Shown: positions 1-5,423 of the stretch, piece by piece | Layout: each line of letters begins with the position of its first letter | Position numbering within the stretch: position 1 is the stretch's first letter | NCBI GenBank assembly: GCA_947037905.1 | Contig: CAMQUX010000040.1 | Coordinates: forward strand, 1-9,103 | Direction of reading: 5' to 3' | DNA: 9,103 bases | Source of the DNA: an uncultured Desulfovibrionaceae bacterium | GTDB taxonomy: Bacteria > Desulfobacterota > Desulfovibrionia > Desulfovibrionales > Desulfovibrionaceae | The notes under the pieces: generated by a model | The model's input: the letters and a program-made list of their open reading frames with translations, nothing else | Told to the model about the DNA's origin: nothing | The model's database searches: none | Made by a program: the position numbers and the translations under genes

Positions 1-48
1 TCTACACTAATCTTAACACTCTTTCCCTACACGACGCTCTTCCGATCT
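1..48 (+). other. Illumina TruSeq P5-side adapter with i5 index (sequencing artefact)
   Basis: Bases 16-48 match the 33-base TruSeq read-1 adapter, starting ACACTCTTTCCC and ending GCTCTTCCGATCT. Bases 1-7 (TCTACAC) are the last seven bases of the P5 flow-cell oligonucleotide, and bases 8-15 (TAATCTTA) sit exactly where the 8-base i5 index belongs. From memory that index is D506 of the TruSeq HT set. The order P5 tail, index, read-1 primer is exactly the library construct, so this is untrimmed adapter at the contig end. Genomic sequence begins at base 49. No reading frame or site should be called across this junction. Confidence 0.98.
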
Positions 49-49
49 A

Positions 50-901
50 TTAAGCAGCATAGGTTACGATGTACGTGCCATCTTGCTCTCAGGGCATGGT
101 GGCGACGCAGATGAAATGAAAGAAGCGCAAAGTACCATTTGGATAGAAGAAGTAACAGAACACGCAAGATTGTGGCAAAAAGAAAAATCAGGGGCACTGC
201 ATATTGGCGGGTTCTCCCTTGGGGCAGTTCTCGCAGTAATGGTGGCAGAAAACATTGAAAATATAAGCAGTTTTTTATTTATATCCCCAGCATTTGCAGT
301 AAGAAATCCATGGGCATTCCCCCTTGCAAAAATAATTTGTCCTGTTTGTCCATGGGTAACAAAACCGATTAACCCAAATCCTATACATTCTGGTGGCTTG
401 AGTACAAATGCACTCATACAGTTTATGGACACTCTCAAAACAATGAAAAAATCACTTTCACAAAGCAGTACTGAGAGACCATTTTTTTGTGCACTATCAG
501 GAGCAGACTCAACCATAGATGCAAAAAAAGTAAGAGAATTTTTATGGGAAAATTTTACGCACCCAGCAAATAATTTGCTCATTTACACCAATGAAAAAAC
601 TCGCCCAAAAGAATTAAATCAGCATGAAGAGTATGCTTTCGGAGGAGACGATGATATTGCAATGCTCAATCAGTCTCATATAAGCGTACAAATAGGTCAA
701 AATGATATTTTCTTTGGGGAAAAAGGGTCCATAACAACAAGCACGAGCCAAGCATTACGAATAAAAAATAGCGGTCAAAAAGAAGTTTTTGCAGAAATGA
801 ATACAAAAATAACAGCGAATGAATTTATTCATCGCACTCCATTTAATCCACACCTTGATGTATTATTAGAAAAAATAAGAGATTTTTATAGTAAATTATA
901 G
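50..901 (+). CDS. Alpha/beta hydrolase (carboxylesterase / lysophospholipase-like), 5' truncated
   Basis: The reading frame is open from the first genomic codon (50-52) to the TAG at 899-901, giving 283 residues with the N-terminus lost at the adapter junction. The TTG at 83 is an internal Leu, not a credible start: it has no ribosome binding site and conserved-looking sequence precedes it. The nucleophile elbow reads GGFSLGA, with the Ser codon at 215-217. An upstream LSGHGG stretch fits the loop after an early beta strand. The acid is probably the Asp at 506-508 (SGADST) and the His that at 677-679 (NQSHIS), so the Ser-Asp-His order is intact. About 74 residues follow the His, including an NDIFFGEKG stretch. 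From memory, some bacterial lysophospholipase-like hydrolases have a similar SH...FG..G tail. Substrate cannot be named. No signal peptide can be judged because the N-terminus is missing. It converges on rpmB across a shared terminator. Confidence 0.85.
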   Translation, partial: LSSIGYDVRAILLSGHGGDADEMKEAQSTIWIEEVTEHARLWQKEKSGALHIGGFSLGAVLAVMVAENIENISSFLFISPAFAVRNPWAFPLAKIICPVCPWVTKPINPNPIHSGGLSTNALIQFMDTLKTMKKSLSQSSTERPFFCALSGADSTIDAKKVREFLWENFTHPANNLLIYTNEKTRPKELNQHEEYAFGGDDDIAMLNQSHISVQIGQNDIFFGEKGSITTSTSQALRIKNSGQKEVFAEMNTKITANEFIHRTPFNPHLDVLLEKIRDFYSKL

Positions 902-977
902 CCAAAGTAGATTTTTCAAATTATAAACCTGTAAATTCAGCAACTTACAACATTAAGAGCAATATAAACAACAGAAA

Positions 978-1012
978 CACAAAAAAGCAGAGTATTCCCT
1001 GCTTTTTTTGTG
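978..1012. terminator. Bidirectional intrinsic terminator between the hydrolase gene and rpmB
   Basis: A perfect 10-bp stem pairs AAAAAAGCAG (981-990) with CTGCTTTTTT (999-1008) around an 8-base loop. With a one-base T bulge it extends by CAC/GTG (978-980 with 1010-1012). A run of seven T ends the right arm for + strand transcripts, and the A run on the left arm gives the T run for - strand transcripts. It lies between the convergent ends of the hydrolase gene and rpmB, so it should stop both. Confidence 0.85.
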
Positions 1013-1037
1013 CTTTAATTTCTATTAAAGACAATAA

Positions 1038-1235
1038 TTACTTAACTGGTTTTGTAATCTTTCCTGAACGAATACAACGAGTGCAAACACGAACAGTAGT
1101 AACTTCACCGCTAACTAGTTGGTGACGTACTTTTTGTAGATTTGGTAAAAAACGACGACGAGTTTTAATATGAGAATGGCTCACATTATTACCAGTTTGC
1201 GGTCCCTTCCCACATATTTGACAAATTTTAGACAT
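1038..1235 (-). CDS. rpmB: 50S ribosomal protein L28 (four-cysteine form)
   Basis: A 65-residue basic protein of the L28 family, a structural component of the large ribosomal subunit. It starts MSKICQICGKGP, contains the SHIKTRRRF segment typical of L28 and ends in a VRVCTRCIRSGKI segment. Cysteines at 5, 8, 51 and 54 form two CxxC pairs, the arrangement of the zinc-binding (C+) L28 type. The length is normal. The ATG (1233-1235) is preceded, on the - strand, by a strong Shine-Dalgarno GAGGAGG (1240-1246 complemented) four bases upstream. The gene is divergent from the DUF177-rpmF-fab operon and convergent with the hydrolase gene. I could not identify a confident promoter for it in 1247-1340. 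A hairpin lies in its leader. Confidence 0.98.
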   Translation of the reverse strand: MSKICQICGKGPQTGNNVSHSHIKTRRRFLPNLQKVRHQLVSGEVTTVRVCTRCIRSGKITKPVK

Positions 1236-1256
1236 ACAGCCTCCTCAAAATATAAT

Positions 1257-1276
1257 AGAAGAAATATTTTTCTTCT
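1257..1276 (-). promoter_or_regulatory. Hairpin in the rpmB leader
   Basis: A perfect 8-bp inverted repeat, AGAAGAAA (1257-1264) and TTTCTTCT (1269-1276), encloses a 4-base loop. It ends ten bases upstream of the rpmB Shine-Dalgarno. In the rpmB transcript it would form a compact stem just before the ribosome binding site, perhaps affecting mRNA stability or translation. No control mechanism is shown by the sequence, and the stem is mostly A:T. Confidence 0.5.
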
Positions 1277-1318
1277 GCAGTATTCGTATTAAGAATGAAT
1301 TGTTTAGCTCTTTCTTCA

Positions 1319-1340
1319 GAAAAAAGCAAGTGCTTTTTTC
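1319..1340. terminator. Terminator-like palindrome between the divergent promoters
   Basis: A perfect 9-bp stem pairs GAAAAAAGC (1319-1327) with GCTTTTTTC (1332-1340) around a 4-base loop. The A-rich left arm and T-rich right arm make it look like a bidirectional intrinsic terminator. It lies immediately before the -35 box of the operon promoter (1341), with no complete gene upstream to terminate on the + strand. It may insulate the two divergent transcription units or stop antisense transcripts. The G:C content is low, so efficiency may be modest. Confidence 0.5.
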
Positions 1341-1368
1341 TTGACAATATAAAAAAAGCTAATATAAC
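1341..1368 (+). promoter_or_regulatory. Sigma-70-type promoter for the DUF177-rpmF-plsX-fab operon
   Basis: A perfect -35 box TTGACA (1341-1346) is followed 16 bases later by TATAAC (1363-1368), a 5/6 match to TATAAT; the register with a 17-base spacer gives ATAACT. Transcription would start near 1375, leaving about 50 bases of leader before the chosen DUF177 start at 1425. This is the best promoter match in the window. No clear internal promoter was found down to fabF, so it probably serves the whole cluster. Confidence 0.75.
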
Positions 1369-1411
1369 TATCAATCATATTATTGAACAAATCTAATAAA
1401 ATAATTGCCAT

Positions 1412-1417
1412 AAGAAG
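1412..1417 (+). promoter_or_regulatory. Ribosome binding site deciding the DUF177 start
   Basis: AAGAAG lies seven bases before the ATG at 1425. The in-frame TTG at 1383 would add 14 residues, but it lies only about eight bases past the predicted transcription start, too close for a ribosome binding site. The shorter protein is therefore preferred. Confidence 0.55.
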
Positions 1418-1424
1418 ATATAAA

Positions 1425-1940
1425 ATGCAAGAATTACATATTGCTCTAAGCAGCATCGCAGATGAAGGCGAACATAAGCAAATTAACAACAACGACATGG
1501 CATGGGATGTTTTAGCAAAAGAACATAATCTTATTTGTAAAAATATTAATCTTACTGCCGATGTATTTCTTCTCCCTCAAAGTGATAAAAGTGTTCTCAT
1601 TCAAGGAACATTAACTGGAAGTTTAGAGCTTCCTTGTGTGCGATGCACTGAAATGTTTTACTATACAATAAACGAAAAATTTGATATCTATGAGGAGTTT
1701 GAGGAAAATGAAGCAGATAAATCAGAGGTTCTGCATAAAAAACAGAATACTATTTATCTAGATTTGCAAGCAGTGCTTTGGGAGCAACTTGCATTAGCTA
1801 TTCCTTTTATAAATCTTTGCACAGAAAACTGTGTTGGACTTTGTGCCATATGTGGAGCAAAGAAAGATGACCCCGCATGTGTTTGCGAAACTGAAGAGGG
1901 CGATACCCGACTTGCAATTTTGCGCAAACTAAAAATATAA
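1425..1940 (+). CDS. DUF177 / YceD-family protein (large-subunit rRNA accumulation)
   Basis: A 171-residue soluble protein of the DUF177 (YceD) family. In bacteria and plastids, members are implicated in 23S rRNA accumulation or processing, and the gene is very often directly upstream of rpmF, as here. The start MQELHIALSSI fits the family's short first strand. The central GTLTGSLELPCVRC segment resembles the family's conserved region ending in CxRC. After an acidic stretch (EEFEENEADKSE), the C-terminal third holds LDLQAVLWEQLALAIP and CTENCVGLCAICG, a cysteine cluster that probably binds metal. A further Cys pair (ACVC) is near the end. The ATG at 1425 is preferred to the TTG at 1383. rpmF follows after 32 bases. 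The family assignment is strong; the molecular role is known only in outline. Confidence 0.9.
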   Translation: MQELHIALSSIADEGEHKQINNNDMAWDVLAKEHNLICKNINLTADVFLLPQSDKSVLIQGTLTGSLELPCVRCTEMFYYTINEKFDIYEEFEENEADKSEVLHKKQNTIYLDLQAVLWEQLALAIPFINLCTENCVGLCAICGAKKDDPACVCETEEGDTRLAILRKLKI

Positions 1941-1972
1941 TTAAATTTTCTTTCAAATAATAGGAGTTTAAA

Positions 1973-2152
1973 ATGGCAGTACCAAAGAAGAAAACATCTC
2001 GTTCCCGTAAAAACATGCGTCGTTCACATGATCATGTAGCAATCCCAAATGTAAACTATTGTACATGTGGAGCACCAGTGCTTCGTCATTGTATATGCGA
2101 TGCTTGTGGAACCTATAAAGGTAAACAAGTAATCGAAGTAGCCAATGCATAA
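1973..2152 (+). CDS. rpmF: 50S ribosomal protein L32
   Basis: A 59-residue basic protein starting MAVPKKKTSRSRKNMRRSHD, the hallmark N-terminus of L32, a component of the large ribosomal subunit. The zinc ribbon is formed by cysteines in YCTCG (30, 32) and CDACG (42, 45), followed by TYKGKQV; an extra Cys sits at 40. The first pair is C-x-C rather than the common C-x2-C. I recall the same spacing in Desulfovibrio L32, which supports the taxonomic guess. A good Shine-Dalgarno AGGAG (1962-1966) lies six bases before the ATG. The TAA ends at 2152, inside plsX, so the two genes overlap by eight bases. Confidence 0.98.
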   Translation: MAVPKKKTSRSRKNMRRSHDHVAIPNVNYCTCGAPVLRHCICDACGTYKGKQVIEVANA

Positions 2153-3185
2153 AAAGATTCGGATAGCAGTTGATGCTATGGGTGGCGATCATGGTCCAGC
2201 TGTAGTAATTGCTGGAGCATTGAAAGCAGCTAAAAAAGGTGTTGCTCTTAGTCTTGTAGGAGATAAAGAGAAAATAGAAGCAGTTCTTAGCCAACACAAA
2301 ATAGCAAAGCTTGATATTGAAGTTGTGCATGCCTCAGAAGAGATTACCATGCACGATAAGCCAGCTGACGCCCTGCGCCGAAAAAAAGACTCATCTATTC
2401 AAGTAGCTTATAAGCTAGTGAAAGATGGGCATTGTCACGGATTTATTTCCGCTGGCAACTCAGGTGCTGTTGTAGCATGTGGTATGTTTACACTTGGACG
2501 CATTCAAGGAGTTGAAAGAGTAGCGCTGGCAAGCTTTATGCCCACAGCAGGTACTCCTACTATTCTTTTAGATGTTGGTGCAAATGTAGATTCAAAACCA
2601 TACCAACTTGCACAGTTTGCCTTTATGGGAGACGTTTTAGCGCAAACTCTTTTCGATATAAAAAAGCCACGAGTAGCAGTACTCTCTATAGGTGAAGAAG
2701 AAGGTAAGGGAAATTCAGTTTCTAAAGAAACTTGCGAAATCCTAAAAAAGACCTCTCTTAATTTTATAGGTAATGTTGAAGGGCGTGATGTTCTTGCAGA
2801 TTTAGCAGATGTTATAGTCTGTGATGGCTTTGTTGGAAATGTTAGCCTAAAACTAGCAGAGGGTGTAGTTAAATCGCTCAAAGATTTCGCAAAAATAGAA
2901 CTCAAAAAAAGCATCATTGCTCGAATTGGAGTATTCTTAGCTTATGGGATGATAAAACGTGTTGTAAAACGATTAGATTACACCGAATATGGTGGAGCTC
3001 CTGTTTTAGGACTCAAAAAAATAGCTATAGTTTGTCACGGTTCTTCTAATGAAAAAGCCATAAAAAATGCAATTCTTCTTGCTGCTCGCTATGAAGAAAA
3101 AAACACAACTGCTCATCTTGTAGCTAGATTAGAGGCAAATAACGAACTTGCACAGTATGGAAAATCTAGCACCATACAAGATTAA
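2145..3185 (+). CDS. plsX: Phosphate acyltransferase PlsX (acyl-ACP to acyl-phosphate)
   Basis: 346 residues, close to the usual 330-350. PlsX is a peripheral membrane enzyme that transfers the acyl chain from acyl-ACP to inorganic phosphate. The acyl-phosphate feeds PlsY, which acylates glycerol-3-phosphate in phospholipid synthesis. The diagnostic N-terminus IAVDAMGGDHGP (7-18) is present, as are SAGNSGA (102-108), LDVGAN (142-147), GEEEGKGN (183-190), NVEGRD (210-215) and CDGFVGN (226-232). A C-terminal GGAPVLG and CHGSSNEKAI segment follows. The ATG at 2145 lies within the last codons of rpmF in another frame (8-base overlap). No strong Shine-Dalgarno precedes it, so translation is probably coupled to rpmF. 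fabH follows after 16 bases. Confidence 0.98.
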   Translation: MHKKIRIAVDAMGGDHGPAVVIAGALKAAKKGVALSLVGDKEKIEAVLSQHKIAKLDIEVVHASEEITMHDKPADALRRKKDSSIQVAYKLVKDGHCHGFISAGNSGAVVACGMFTLGRIQGVERVALASFMPTAGTPTILLDVGANVDSKPYQLAQFAFMGDVLAQTLFDIKKPRVAVLSIGEEEGKGNSVSKETCEILKKTSLNFIGNVEGRDVLADLADVIVCDGFVGNVSLKLAEGVVKSLKDFAKIELKKSIIARIGVFLAYGMIKRVVKRLDYTEYGGAPVLGLKKIAIVCHGSSNEKAIKNAILLAARYEEKNTTAHLVARLEANNELAQYGKSSTIQD

Positions 3186-3201
3186 ACAGAACAGGATATA
3201 A

Positions 3202-4257
3202 ATGAAAGTTTTTCACAATATTGTTGGTTTTGGTTACCATGTACCAGAGAAAGTCGTAACTAACGATGATCTTGCACAGATTGTTGATACAAATGATGAA
3301 TGGATTTACACTCGAACAGGTATAAAAGAGCGCAGAATAATTTCTGGTAGCGAAACAACCACAAGTATTGCAATACAAGCCAGTTTAAAAGCCTTAAAAA
3401 ATGCAAATATGAAAGGAAGTGAAATTACACATATTATTGTACCCACAGTAACATCTGATTATTCACTCCCAGCTACAGCACCCCTTTTAGCAAAAGCAAT
3501 AGGCGCGCTCGACACATGTGCGGCGTTTGATATTTCTGCAGCCTGTACTGGTTTTCTTTATGGACTCGAAGTAGCTCGAGCATTTCTCACACTACATCCT
3601 ACAGCTAAAATCCTTCTTGCAACAACAGAGACTCTCTCAAATCGTACGAATTGGACAGATAGGTCAACCTGTGTACTTTTTGGAGATGGTGCAAGTTCTC
3701 TTATTTTAACAGCAGAAAACACTCCAAATAAACCATATATTATTGATATTCTCTTGCATGCAGATGGAAATTATGGAAATATTTTAGGTATAGCTAATGG
3801 AGGAAGTACTACTCCTCCTAACTTCAATAAAAACCATGAAAATATTTTAGGCGTAACAAATAAAGAAGCTTGTAATCCTCTAGGATTAGATGAAAGTATT
3901 ACTTCTACAAATTTTATTTTTATGGAAGGACGCGAAGTATTTAAACATGCGGTACGCTTCATGCATTCAGTATGTAATGAAATTTTAGAAAAAAACGGAC
4001 TAAGCTATGCCGATGTTGACGCATTTATCCCTCATCAAGCAAACGCACGAATAATTGAAGCAATTGGAAAAAAAATAGATATAGCACCAGAGAAAATTTT
4101 CATGAATGTGCATAAATACGGCAACACCTCAGCAGCATCAATCCCAATAGCACTTGCAGAAGCAGTAGAATCAGGATTTATTAAAAAAGGTGATAAAGTA
4201 CTCCTTACCGCATTTGGAGCAGGATTAACTTGGGGTGCAGCTTTAGTACAATTCTAA
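3202..4257 (+). CDS. fabH: Beta-ketoacyl-ACP synthase III (FabH), with an enlarged internal loop
   Basis: A 351-residue condensing enzyme that starts fatty-acid synthesis by joining acetyl-CoA (or another primer) to malonyl-ACP. The catalytic triad is complete: Cys115 (SAACTGF), His278 (IPHQANARI) and Asn308 (YGNTSAAS). The DEWIYTRTGIKERR signature is at residues 32-45. Usual length is about 317-335. The Cys-to-His distance here is 163 residues against 132 in the E. coli enzyme, so roughly 30 residues are inserted. They fall near 199-235, between LHADG and MEGREVFKHA. The insertion carries a partial repeat: NILGIAN (193-199) and NILGVTN (214-220). A modest Shine-Dalgarno CAGGA (3192-3196) precedes the ATG. 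A 68-base gap separates it from fabG; no fabD lies there, unlike in E. coli. Confidence 0.97.
   Translation: MKVFHNIVGFGYHVPEKVVTNDDLAQIVDTNDEWIYTRTGIKERRIISGSETTTSIAIQASLKALKNANMKGSEITHIIVPTVTSDYSLPATAPLLAKAIGALDTCAAFDISAACTGFLYGLEVARAFLTLHPTAKILLATTETLSNRTNWTDRSTCVLFGDGASSLILTAENTPNKPYIIDILLHADGNYGNILGIANGGSTTPPNFNKNHENILGVTNKEACNPLGLDESITSTNFIFMEGREVFKHAVRFMHSVCNEILEKNGLSYADVDAFIPHQANARIIEAIGKKIDIAPEKIFMNVHKYGNTSAASIPIALAEAVESGFIKKGDKVLLTAFGAGLTWGAALVQF
3773..3861 (+). repeat. Imperfect 63-bp-period duplication inside the fabH insertion
   Basis: Bases 3773-3798 and 3836-3861 share a run in which ATG(G/A)AAATATTTTAGG is almost identical; the rest is diverged. The period is 63 bases, exactly 21 codons, so the frame is kept. 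The encoded copies are YGNILGIAN and HENILGVTN. Between them is a small bulged inverted repeat (GGAGG...CCTCC, 3800-3819). The pattern suggests the extra FabH loop grew partly by local duplication; this is inferred from the alignment. Confidence 0.55.
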
Positions 4258-4272
4258 TTAATTATTTACTTT

Positions 4273-4300
4273 TATAAAAATATTTTCTATTGTTTTTATA
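4273..4300 (+). other. Weak A:T hairpin between fabH and fabG
   Basis: TATAAAAA (4273-4280) pairs perfectly with TTTTTATA (4293-4300) around a 12-base loop. All eight pairs are A:T, so it is weak and not a convincing terminator. It lies in the 68-base fabH-fabG gap, where E. coli has fabD instead. At most it may mark a point of mRNA processing. Confidence 0.3.
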
Positions 4301-4314
4301 GTTTGGTAATTTTA

Positions 4315-4319
4315 TGGAG
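4315..4319 (+). promoter_or_regulatory. Ribosome binding site deciding the fabG start
   Basis: TGGAG lies six bases before the ATG at 4326. It overlaps the alternative in-frame ATG at 4314, which has no purine-rich site upstream. The 4326 start gives 247 residues, the usual FabG length. Confidence 0.75.
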
Positions 4320-4325
4320 CTTTCT

Positions 4326-5069
4326 ATGTCAGATTTAGTTAAAACAGCACTTGTTACTGGTGGTAGCCGAGGAATCGGAAAAAGCATTGTGACTCGCCTT
4401 GCTTTAGAAGGTTTTCAGGTTTATTTCACCTACAAAAATAGCTCGCAAGATGCAGAAAATATCTGCTCCGAACTAGCAAAATCAAAAGCAGTAGCAAAAG
4501 GTTTCAAGCTCGATTCAACAGATATTACTGCTGTAAAAAATTTCTTTAAAGATGAAATAAAAGACAAAGTCGAACTTTCTGTGCTTGTAAATAATGCAGG
4601 TATCACAAGAGATGGACTTCTTATCCGTATGAAAGATGAAAACTGGACAGATGTTATTAATACAAATTTAACAAGCCCTTTCTTTTTCACACAAGAGGCT
4701 GTAAAACTTATGTCCAAACAACGCTCTGGACGTATTATTAATATATCATCAGTAGTTGCACAAACTGGTGCAGCAGGGCAAGCAAATTATGTTGCAAGTA
4801 AAGCAGGACTCATTGGACTTACTAAATCAGTTGCCCTTGAAGTAGCTTCTCGTAACATAACTGTTAATGCAATTACACCAGGCTTTATTGAAACAGATAT
4901 GACAGCAGTTCTTTCTGAGGAAATTTCTCAGAACATCTTAAAAAGTATCCCTTTAGCACGTTTCGGCGTTGCTGAAGATATATCAGGAGCTGTAGCTTTT
5001 CTTGTAGGAAAAGACGCAAGCTATATAACAGGACAAGTCATCGCCATTAATGGCGGACTATATATGTAG
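4326..5069 (+). CDS. fabG: 3-oxoacyl-ACP reductase FabG
   Basis: A 247-residue short-chain dehydrogenase that reduces 3-ketoacyl-ACP to 3-hydroxyacyl-ACP with NADPH, the first reduction of each elongation cycle, in the cytosol. The Rossmann motif TGGSRGIGKS (11-20) is at the N-terminus, and NNAG (89-92) is the structural motif of the classical family. The active site comprises Asn114 (NTNL), Ser142 (NISSVV), Tyr155 and Lys159 (NYVASKAG). PGFIETDM follows, and the C-terminus GQVIAINGGLYM is typical FabG (YITGQ...NGG.YM). The start at 4326 is chosen over 4314 from the ribosome binding site and family length. acpP begins 24 bases downstream. FabG belongs to a large superfamily, but the position between fabH and acpP makes the assignment firm. 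Confidence 0.97.
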   Translation: MSDLVKTALVTGGSRGIGKSIVTRLALEGFQVYFTYKNSSQDAENICSELAKSKAVAKGFKLDSTDITAVKNFFKDEIKDKVELSVLVNNAGITRDGLLIRMKDENWTDVINTNLTSPFFFTQEAVKLMSKQRSGRIINISSVVAQTGAAGQANYVASKAGLIGLTKSVALEVASRNITVNAITPGFIETDMTAVLSEEISQNILKSIPLARFGVAEDISGAVAFLVGKDASYITGQVIAINGGLYM

Positions 5070-5093
5070 ATTAATTATTTTGGAGGAAAAAAA

Positions 5094-5327
5094 ATGTCAC
5101 CACTTGAAACCACCGTTATAAACATTACTGTAAGCCAATTAGGTGTGTCTGCAGACGAAGTAACTTTAAACTCTTCTTTTGTTGAAGATCTAGGTGCAGA
5201 TTCTTTAGATTTAACAGAGCTTATTATGGCTATGGAAGAAGAATTTGATGTTGAAATAGACGATGAAGATGCATTAAAACTAGTAAAAGTATCTGATGTA
5301 ATATCATACATAGAAAAAAAGAAATAA
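5094..5327 (+). CDS. acpP: Acyl carrier protein
   Basis: A 77-residue, strongly acidic protein of normal ACP length. The DSLDLTELIMAMEEEF segment holds the phosphopantetheine attachment site Ser37 within GADSLD. The holo form carries growing acyl chains between FabH, FabG, FabF and the other synthase enzymes, and donates them to PlsX. A strong Shine-Dalgarno GGAGG (5082-5086) lies seven bases before the ATG, fitting the high expression expected of ACP. A stable hairpin follows the gene before fabF. Confidence 0.98.
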   Translation: MSPLETTVINITVSQLGVSADEVTLNSSFVEDLGADSLDLTELIMAMEEEFDVEIDDEDALKLVKVSDVISYIEKKK

Positions 5328-5337
5328 TAAATTCTTT

Positions 5338-5375
5338 ATGAAATGCGGTTAAGTAATAAGCTTTCCGCATTTCAT
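5338..5375 (+). terminator. Stem-loop after acpP (attenuator or mRNA-stabilising hairpin)
   Basis: A perfect 11-bp stem pairs ATGAAATGCGG (5338-5348) with CCGCATTTCAT (5365-5375). The 16-base loop can form a further AAG/CTT pairing. The sequence after the stem is only T-rich (TATTTATTT), without a clean T run, so it may be a partial terminator or a 3' stabiliser. It ends 48 bases before fabF. It would let acpP mRNA accumulate above fabF mRNA. The stem is certain; its function is inferred. Confidence 0.6.
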
Positions 5376-5423
5376 TATTTATTTACTCATTAACTACCGA
5401 CTAAAATATCCGGAAATAATAAT

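Noticed and set aside
83..85. TTG as the start of the hydrolase gene
   Set aside because: The frame is open upstream to the adapter junction with plausible hydrolase sequence, and no ribosome binding site precedes the TTG.
64..582. Long - strand open frame opposite the hydrolase gene
   Set aside because: It is antisense to a gene with a clear GFSLGA motif, has no ribosome binding site and encodes no recognisable domain.
1383..1385. TTG as the start of the DUF177 gene
   Set aside because: It lies only about eight bases after the predicted transcription start, with no ribosome binding site, and adds residues not expected in the family; ATG 1425 is better.
2504..2917. Antisense open frame within plsX, and similar frames opposite or within fabH, fabG, acpP, fabF and glyA
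   Set aside because: All lie inside well-identified genes in other frames, lack ribosome binding sites and show no domain.
4314..4316. ATG 4314 as the start of fabG
   Set aside because: It overlaps the ribosome binding site of ATG 4326, and the longer product exceeds usual FabG length.
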